Part shown: positions 1 to 4,658 of the stretch, one piece after another
Layout: each line of letters begins with the position of its first letter
Position numbering within the stretch: position 1 is the first letter of the stretch
DNA from: an uncultured Flavobacteriaceae bacterium
GTDB lineage: Bacteria; Bacteroidota; Bacteroidia; Flavobacteriales; Flavobacteriaceae
Length of the DNA: 7,801 nt
Direction: 5' to 3'
Assembly: GCA_938074515.1 (NCBI GenBank)
Contig: CALJFV010000233.1
Coordinates: 1 to 7,801, forward strand
Position numbers and translations under genes: made by a program
The notes under the pieces: generated by a model
Database searches by the model: none
Told to the model about the DNA's origin: nothing
The model's input: only the letters and a program-made list of their open reading frames with translations

Positions 1-1120
1 AGGTGGTGCTGCCGGAGGTGGAACCCGCATGCGTGTGGGGCTTGATCAGAATGAAGTCTTGAGTTTAGCCAAAACCATGGAAGTGAAGTTTACTGTTTCT
101 GGTCCTGCAATCGGTGGGGCCAAATCAGGAATAAATTTTGATCCAAACGACCCTCGCAAAAAAGAGGTATTGCAGCGCTGGTATCGAGCGGTATCTCCTT
201 TGTTGAAATCTTACTACGGAACCGGAGGCGATATGAATGTCGATGAAATCCATGAGGTTATTCCCATAACCGAAGAAAGTGGTGTTTGGCATCCTCAGGA
301 AGGTGTATTTAATGGACACTTTAGTCCGAGTGAGGCCGATAAAATTAATCGCATTGGTCAATTGCGTCAAGGGGTGATCAAAGTCGTTGAGAATGCAAAG
401 TATTCTCCTGATGTTACTCGAAAGTACACGGTGGCCGATTTAATTACGGGTTTTGGGGTTTCTGAGGCAGTACGTCATTATTATGAAATTTACGGTGGAA
501 CCCTGCAAGGCAAGCGGGCTATTGTGCAAGGTTTTGGAAATGTGGCCTCAGCCGCTGCCTATTATCTAGCGCAGTCTGGAGCACTTATTGTTGGGATTAT
601 TGATCGAGCTGGCGGAGTGATTAATGAGCAGGGGCTGAGCTTTGAGCAGGTTAAGAATCTTTTTCTGAATAAAAACGGAAATGCTTTGGCTGGCGATAAT
701 CTCTTAAGTTTCGATCAAGTTAACCAGCGCATTTGGAAGGTTCAAGCAGATATTTTTGCGCCATGTGCGGCGTCTCGATTAATTACCCAAGAGCAAATAC
801 AATCGCTAATTGATTCTGGATTGCAAGTGGTCAGCTCCGGAGCCAATGTGCCATTTGCCGACCGTGAAATCTTTTTTGGCCCAATTATGGAGGCGGCTGA
901 TCAGCAAATTAGTCTTATTCCTGATTTTATTAGTAATTGTGGGATGGCGCGCGTATTTGCCTATTTTATGGAAAAGCGCGTTGCGATGACTGATGATGCG
1001 ATTTTTGAGGATGTTTCCAAAACCATCAAAAACGCATTACAAAGGGTACATGACCAAAACCCTGATCCTCGTAACATTAGTGCAACTGCATTTGAAATTG
1101 CTCTAAAGCAACTTATTTAA
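1..1120 (+). CDS. Glu/Leu/Phe/Val family amino-acid dehydrogenase, 5'-truncated by the window edge
   Basis: This enzyme family oxidatively deaminates an L-amino acid to a 2-oxo acid and ammonia with NAD(P)+ in the cytoplasm. The frame is open from position 2, and the codons before the ATG at 29 read GGAAGGGTR, which belongs to the family's conserved GG-x-R segment. The ATG at 29 is therefore internal, and about 372 residues of the C-terminal part are visible. Numbering from that Met, Lys20 (MEVK) and Lys32 (GGAKSG) match the two active-site lysines, and Asp68 (GGDMN) matches the catalytic aspartate. A Rossmann domain follows, with GFGNVA at 168-173 and Asp192 after the second strand, which favours NAD. 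SGANVPF (270-276) and PDFISNCG (298-305) are family blocks near the active site. The residue that is Lys in glutamate dehydrogenases is Gly here (codon 14-16), so I infer a substrate other than glutamate, such as a branched-chain or aromatic amino acid. The family call is secure; the substrate is not. Confidence 0.93.
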   Translation, partial: GGAAGGGTRMRVGLDQNEVLSLAKTMEVKFTVSGPAIGGAKSGINFDPNDPRKKEVLQRWYRAVSPLLKSYYGTGGDMNVDEIHEVIPITEESGVWHPQEGVFNGHFSPSEADKINRIGQLRQGVIKVVENAKYSPDVTRKYTVADLITGFGVSEAVRHYYEIYGGTLQGKRAIVQGFGNVASAAAYYLAQSGALIVGIIDRAGGVINEQGLSFEQVKNLFLNKNGNALAGDNLLSFDQVNQRIWKVQADIFAPCAASRLITQEQIQSLIDSGLQVVSSGANVPFADREIFFGPIMEAADQQISLIPDFISNCGMARVFAYFMEKRVAMTDDAIFEDVSKTIKNALQRVHDQNPDPRNISATAFEIALKQLI

Positions 1121-1135
1121 CTTTATAATACTTCT

Positions 1136-2518
1136 ATGGAATCTTTGATAATTCTCATTTTCGTCATCGGATATTTGGCCATTACGTTAGAGCATCCACT
1201 GCGTTTAGACAAAACAGTACCTGCATTAATCATGGCGGCACTTATTTGGGGAACTCTTGCGGTTGGTTTTGGACTGGGATGGTTTGAAGTGATCGATACC
1301 GAAGGCTCCATTTTTAGCGCGCTCACCGGAGGCGAACACGCAATGCATGGCTTCGAACAAACCTTATTGCATCATTTGGGCAAGACCGCTGAAATTTTAA
1401 TCTTCTTAATCGGGGCCATGACGATTGTTGAGATTATTGATTTGCACAGAGGCTTTGAAGTGCTCAAGGGCGCAGTTAAGACAGACAGCAAAAAATCATT
1501 GCTTTGGATCATTGGTATTTTGGCCTTTGTCCTATCGGCTATTATTGATAATTTGACCGCCACAATCGTATTGGTGACCCTTCTGCGCAAATTATTAAGT
1601 GATAGAAATGAGCGTATCTGGTACGCTTCGTTAGTCGTTATCGCGGCCAATGCAGGGGGGGCTTGGTCACCGATTGGCGATGTCACCACAACGATGCTTT
1701 GGATTGCGAAAAAAGTTTCTGCAGGAGGGCTCATTGAATTTGTGGTTTTACCCTCTATCCTGTGTTTTATTTTACCCTTTTTTATTGCTTCATACCTCAA
1801 GCCATTTCAGGGAAAAATAAGTGTATCTTCAACAGAAGATTTACAAGCACAGCGATTGCTCAGCAGCAAGACCATGCTTTATCTGGGACTAGGAATGATT
1901 GTTTCAGTTCCTGTTTTTAAAACCCTAACTCACTTGCCTCCATACATCGGTATGATGTTAGCCGTAGGGGTTGTTTGGTTGGTTTCAGAATACATCCATC
2001 CAGAGGAAGATTTTAGTAATGAACGCCGTCATTTGTATTCGGCACACAAAGCATTGTCCCGTATAGAGCTGTCAAGTATTTTATTTTTCCTAGGCATTCT
2101 TATGGCCGTCGCTGGACTTGAATCTTTGGTTTACGGTGCTACAGAAAGTGGTGAATCTGTTGGTACCCTGCGTTATTTGGCCGAAACACTTCAAGGGGCC
2201 ATTCCAAATCAAGATGTCGTTGTTATCCTTTTGGGGATGTTCTCTGCGGTCATTGACAATGTCCCTCTTGTCGCTGCTTCTATAGGAATGTACGATGCGC
2301 CTATGGACGCTGTGCTGTGGCATTTTATTGCCTATGCTGCAGGAACCGGAGGAAGTATACTAATCATTGGCTCCGCGGCTGGAGTTGCAGCCATGGGTAT
2401 GGAACGCATTAATTTTATCTGGTACTTGAAGAAAGTAGCCTGGTTAGCTTTTGTTGGATTTATTGCTGGCGCTGGTTTGTTTTTATTTATTGAGCGCGTT
2501 CTTTTTCATCACCTCTAA
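1136..2518 (+). CDS. nhaD: NhaD-type Na+/H+ antiporter
   Basis: This is a 460-residue polytopic inner-membrane protein of the ion-transporter superfamily that exports Na+ (and probably Li+) in exchange for H+, supporting salt and pH homeostasis. The family is recognised by two inverted-repeat-like cores. The first has IDNLTATIV at 137-145 and GGAWSPIGDVTTT at 174-186. The second has IDNVPLVAA at 373-381 and AAGTGGS at 401-407, followed by a hydrophobic C-terminus. The paired IDN motifs and the SPIGD loop carry polar and acidic residues expected to line the ion path. About 11-13 hydrophobic segments can be counted, and the length is usual for NhaD. The upstream dehydrogenase stops in the same frame at 1118-1120, so the ATG at 1136 is the first possible ATG after that stop. 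The 15-bp gap has no Shine-Dalgarno sequence. Co-transcription with the upstream gene is possible. A run of seven G (1655-1661) encodes the Gly-Gly at 174-175. Confidence 0.94.
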   Translation: MESLIILIFVIGYLAITLEHPLRLDKTVPALIMAALIWGTLAVGFGLGWFEVIDTEGSIFSALTGGEHAMHGFEQTLLHHLGKTAEILIFLIGAMTIVEIIDLHRGFEVLKGAVKTDSKKSLLWIIGILAFVLSAIIDNLTATIVLVTLLRKLLSDRNERIWYASLVVIAANAGGAWSPIGDVTTTMLWIAKKVSAGGLIEFVVLPSILCFILPFFIASYLKPFQGKISVSSTEDLQAQRLLSSKTMLYLGLGMIVSVPVFKTLTHLPPYIGMMLAVGVVWLVSEYIHPEEDFSNERRHLYSAHKALSRIELSSILFFLGILMAVAGLESLVYGATESGESVGTLRYLAETLQGAIPNQDVVVILLGMFSAVIDNVPLVAASIGMYDAPMDAVLWHFIAYAAGTGGSILIIGSAAGVAAMGMERINFIWYLKKVAWLAFVGFIAGAGLFLFIERVLFHHL

Positions 2519-2560
2519 CAATTTCACCGAGACCAAAGCGTTCTCTTTTAAAGATTTTTT

Positions 2561-3262
2561 ATGAATTTAATGATGCTATTGTTGTCTAGTCTACAAAATG
2601 AAGTTACTGTAGACCAAGAGTCAGCGGAACAAACTTTATCCTTAATGGAGCTTGTCCTGAGCGGGGACCTTGGCGGCCAAATTATTATTGGGTTACTGTT
2701 CGTGCTTTTACTTGTGGCGCTCTACATCTATTTCGAGCGTTTATCAGCGATTAAGGCGGCTGGCAAGACAGACCCAAATTTTATGAGTCAGATCAGGACT
2801 TTTATCCTTTCGGGAAAACCGGATGAGGCCAAAGGCCTTTGTAGGCAACATAAGACCCCGGTGGCGAGATTGACTGAAAAAGGAATTTCGAGAATTGGGC
2901 ATCCTCTTGAGGATATCAATTCAGCCATTGAAAATGCAGGACGCCTCGAAGTTTATGCCTTAGAGAAAAACGTGAGTATTTTGGCAACGATCTCAGGAGC
3001 GGCTCCAATGATTGGTTTTTTGGGGACTGTAATCGGAATGGTTTTGGCCTTTCATGAATTGGCCAATAGCAGCGGTCAAGCTGAGATGGGTGCCTTGGCA
3101 GAAGGTATCTATACAGCTATGACCACAACTGTTGCAGGACTTATTGTGGGTATTGTCGCCTATATGGCCTATAATCATTTGGTCGTTAAAACAGATAAAG
3201 TGGTTCATCAAATGGAGGCCACGGCTGTTGATTTTATTGACCTTCTAAACGAACCGGCTTAA
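2561..3262 (+). CDS. exbB: ExbB/TolQ/MotA-family proton channel subunit
   Basis: ExbB forms a ring of subunits in the inner membrane which, with ExbD, uses proton flow to energise TonB. This 233-residue protein has a hydrophobic N-terminal tip (1-9) and a polar stretch. Then come transmembrane segments at roughly 39-58, 138-163 and 187-208, with a cytoplasmic domain of about 80 residues between the first and second. The signature ISGAAPMIGFLGTVIGM (144-160) spans the second segment, and the third begins with GIYTAMTTTVAGL (182-194), whose threonines would line the pore. By hand alignment, the TM3 glutamate of E. coli ExbB/TolQ appears to be Thr185 here, with a Glu four residues earlier (181). 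The start at 2561 is the first in-frame ATG; ATG at 2570 and 2573 are alternatives that shorten it by 3-4 residues. No Shine-Dalgarno sequence is seen in the 42-bp gap. The stop overlaps the exbD start by one base (TAATG), which suggests translational coupling. Confidence 0.93.
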   Translation: MNLMMLLLSSLQNEVTVDQESAEQTLSLMELVLSGDLGGQIIIGLLFVLLLVALYIYFERLSAIKAAGKTDPNFMSQIRTFILSGKPDEAKGLCRQHKTPVARLTEKGISRIGHPLEDINSAIENAGRLEVYALEKNVSILATISGAAPMIGFLGTVIGMVLAFHELANSSGQAEMGALAEGIYTAMTTTVAGLIVGIVAYMAYNHLVVKTDKVVHQMEATAVDFIDLLNEPA

Positions 3263-3654
3263 TGAATTTGCGTGGACGCAATAAAGTCAGTGCGACTTTT
3301 AGCATGAGCAGTATGACGGATATTGTCTTTCTGCTTCTGGTTTTTTTTCTATTGACTTCTCCAGCCATTACACCAAATGCCCTTGATTTGCTTTTGCCTG
3401 AGGCAAAAGGTAAATCCACAAATCAGCATCAGGCATCGGTGAGCATCACAAAAGATGGTGCTTTTTATGTCAACAAGGAACGTATTACCAAAAAACAACT
3501 CGCCTCGACTTTAAACGCCGCTTTACAATCTGAATCAAAGCCGACGGTGATTTTAAGGGCGGAGCAGGGGGTGCCAATAGAGGAAGTAGTTTATGTCATG
3601 GACTTGGCTAACCGCAAAAGTTATCAAGTCGTTTTGGCGGTAAATCCAGATTAA
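3262..3654 (+). CDS. exbD: ExbD/TolR-family biopolymer transport protein
   Basis: ExbD is the partner of ExbB in the TonB motor and carries the protonatable aspartate in the channel. This 130-residue protein, a normal family length, has a short basic cytoplasmic N-terminus. One transmembrane helix spans about 19-36 and begins with the motif MTDIVFLLLVFFLL (18-31); Asp20 corresponds to the essential membrane Asp of E. coli ExbD (Asp25). A periplasmic domain of about 90 residues follows, containing a PEAKGKS stretch (46-52) and a VILRAEQGVPIEEV segment (95-108) typical of the ExbD/TolR fold. The start shares one base with the exbB stop, and tonB begins one base after the stop, so the three genes almost certainly form one transcript. 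A strong inverted repeat sits within the coding region at 3385-3416. Confidence 0.93.
   Translation: MNLRGRNKVSATFSMSSMTDIVFLLLVFFLLTSPAITPNALDLLLPEAKGKSTNQHQASVSITKDGAFYVNKERITKKQLASTLNAALQSESKPTVILRAEQGVPIEEVVYVMDLANRKSYQVVLAVNPD
3385..3416 (+). repeat. Strong intragenic hairpin in exbD
   Basis: CTTTTGCC (3391-3398) pairs with GGCAAAAG (3402-3409) around a TGA loop. The flanking GATTT (3385-3389) also pairs with AAATC (3412-3416) across a 1-by-2-base internal bulge, giving 13 base pairs in all. It covers codons 42-52 of exbD, encoding the start of the periplasmic domain. It has no T-tract and lies within an intact gene, so it may be a chance result of the encoded residues or an mRNA-level element. 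Confidence 0.45.
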
Positions 3655-3655
3655 T

Positions 3656-4555
3656 ATGTCTGTAGCCTTAGATGTTCATCAACGTAAAGGAGTGCTCAAA
3701 ACCGTTTTAATCGGGATTGGTCTCTTGTTCCTACTGCTGTTTTTTGGGCTCAGGCATTACGATCCACCTTTGCAGCGCGGAATTATCATTGCGTTAGGCA
3801 GCCCGGAAGGCACCTCAAGTCAAAACACAAGTGTCAGCGGTGATAATACTGAGTCGCCGGCAGAACAAGAGGTAGCCTCAGAAGATACAGTGGTTGAATC
3901 GGCTCAGGTCGAGTCTCAAGCGGACAGTGACACCCAAACCCAAGTTGAGACTATAACTGACACTCCCACAGAAACTCCTTCCGAGACATCGGCGCAAGCC
4001 CAAACACAAGAGCAAATTGTTGACGACGCCACATCGGCTGAGGAGCAATTGTTAGTTACTGAATCCGCTGAGGTAGCTGTGACCCAGGAAGTGACACCGA
4101 GGCCTGATGTGGCTACAGCCGAAGCATTGAAGAAAATTTTGGCCGGACAAAATGCTAGTTCAGCTAAAGATTCTAAAGCAGGCGATGAGTCCACCCAAGA
4201 AAATGAAACGCCCTTTGGCGCTGAGAATGGCAATCCACTCTCTGAGAGTCCTTATGATTTAGGTATTGGACTCGATGGAGATGGGAATTATTTACTCGGT
4301 GGACGCCGTGCTCTGTATAAAGAGATTATCGTCCAAGATTGTAATCAAGCCGGCCGTGTTGTGGTCAGTATTGAGGTCAATCAGAAAGGTGAGGTAGTCA
4401 CTGCAATGCCAGGGGTCCGCGGCACCACTAACAATGCGCCCTGTCTGTTGGATCCCGCCCGACGCGCTGCATTAGCAACCCAATTTAATCCTGACCCAAA
4501 GGCACCATCGCGTCAAATTGGGAAAATTATTTATGTTTTCAGGTTATCCCAATAA
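3656..4555 (+). CDS. tonB: TonB-like energy transducer with a long acidic linker
   Basis: TonB links the ExbB-ExbD motor to outer-membrane receptors. The 299-residue protein has a short cytoplasmic N-terminus and one transmembrane segment at about 14-32. A juxtamembrane stretch with DPP at 36-38 and GIIIALG at 42-48, common in Bacteroidota transducers, comes next. A low-complexity linker covers about 50-200, and a C-terminal TonB-type domain about 215-299. The last domain shows the GRVVVSIEVNQKGEV strand pair (233-247), PGVRGTTN (252-259), an AALATQF helix (271-277) and the closing strand KIIYVFRL (290-297). Two cysteines (229 and 263) in this domain could pair in the periplasm. The linker is rich in Glu, Asp, Gln, Ser and Thr and poor in Pro and Lys, unlike the Pro-rich linker of E. 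coli TonB. No histidine lies within the membrane segment. The gene starts one base after exbD. Which receptor it serves cannot be read from the sequence. Confidence 0.88.
   Translation: MSVALDVHQRKGVLKTVLIGIGLLFLLLFFGLRHYDPPLQRGIIIALGSPEGTSSQNTSVSGDNTESPAEQEVASEDTVVESAQVESQADSDTQTQVETITDTPTETPSETSAQAQTQEQIVDDATSAEEQLLVTESAEVAVTQEVTPRPDVATAEALKKILAGQNASSAKDSKAGDESTQENETPFGAENGNPLSESPYDLGIGLDGDGNYLLGGRRALYKEIIVQDCNQAGRVVVSIEVNQKGEVVTAMPGVRGTTNNAPCLLDPARRAALATQFNPDPKAPSRQIGKIIYVFRLSQ
3803..4255 (+). other. Acidic low-complexity periplasmic linker of TonB
   Basis: Codons 50-200 of tonB encode mostly Glu, Asp, Gln, Ser, Thr, Ala and Val, with short imperfect repeats such as TDTPTETPSET and TQ pairs. 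Few prolines and few lysines are present. The stretch is expected to be disordered and to span the periplasm between the inner-membrane anchor and the receptor-binding domain. Confidence 0.75.
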
Positions 4556-4591
4556 AAGGAATTCACAGCAATGGGGTAAATGAATTATCTT

Positions 4592-4618
4592 TAGCGCATA
4601 AACCCATTTTATGCGCTA
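4592..4618 (+). promoter_or_regulatory. Perfect 11-bp inverted repeat (5-nt loop) covering the propeller gene start codon
   Basis: TAGCGCATAAA (4592-4602) and TTTATGCGCTA (4608-4618) are exact reverse complements around the loop CCCAT. The ATG at 4611-4613 lies within the right arm, so an mRNA folded this way would have its start codon paired. It lies between tonB and the propeller gene. There is no T-run after the stem, so it does not look like a standard intrinsic terminator. It could instead be a translational switch or a protein-binding palindrome. The repeat is directly visible; its function is inference. Confidence 0.5.
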
Positions 4619-4658
4619 TCTAGTAACTCTTTTGATTTTAGCTTTCTTTTCAAGTTGT
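4611..4658 (+). other. Lipoprotein-type signal peptide
   Basis: Residues 1-15 (MRYLVTLLILAFFSS) have one basic residue and then a hydrophobic core, ending at Cys16 with FSS before it. This is a passable though not ideal lipobox for signal peptidase II. After the Cys comes HDTDVAISS, with acidic residues at +2 and +4, a position where Bacteroidota surface lipoproteins often carry acidic residues. A plain signal peptidase I signal cannot be excluded. Confidence 0.65.

Noticed and set aside
1098..1125. Possible Bacteroidota promoter before nhaD: TTG (1098-1100), 17 bp, TAACTTTA (1118-1125)
   Set aside because: It differs from the TAnnTTTG consensus in the last base, lies in an AT-rich gene end and would leave almost no leader before the ATG at 1136. 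It is too weak to list as a feature.
1372..1800. Minus-strand open frame of 142 codons opposite nhaD
   Set aside because: It lies wholly inside the well-supported nhaD gene, and its translation shows no recognisable domain.
3916..4233. Minus-strand open frame of 105 codons opposite the tonB linker
   Set aside because: It is a composition shadow of the Ser/Thr/Glu-rich linker; the plus-strand gene is clearly real and the antisense product resembles no family known to me.
4586..4593. TATCTTTA as a -7 element for the propeller gene
   Set aside because: It has one mismatch to the consensus, and no TTG or TTTG lies at the right distance upstream.
4571..4594. Tiny leader frames ATG-GGG-TAA (4571) and a five-codon frame from 4580 ahead of the propeller gene
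   Set aside because: Two- and four-residue peptides arise by chance, they have no ribosome site and they are not in frame with the gene.
4592..4618. The inverted repeat as an intrinsic terminator for exbB-exbD-tonB
   Set aside because: The stem has only 4 of 11 G/C pairs, is followed by CGCTATCTAG-type sequence instead of a T-run, and overlaps the next start codon.
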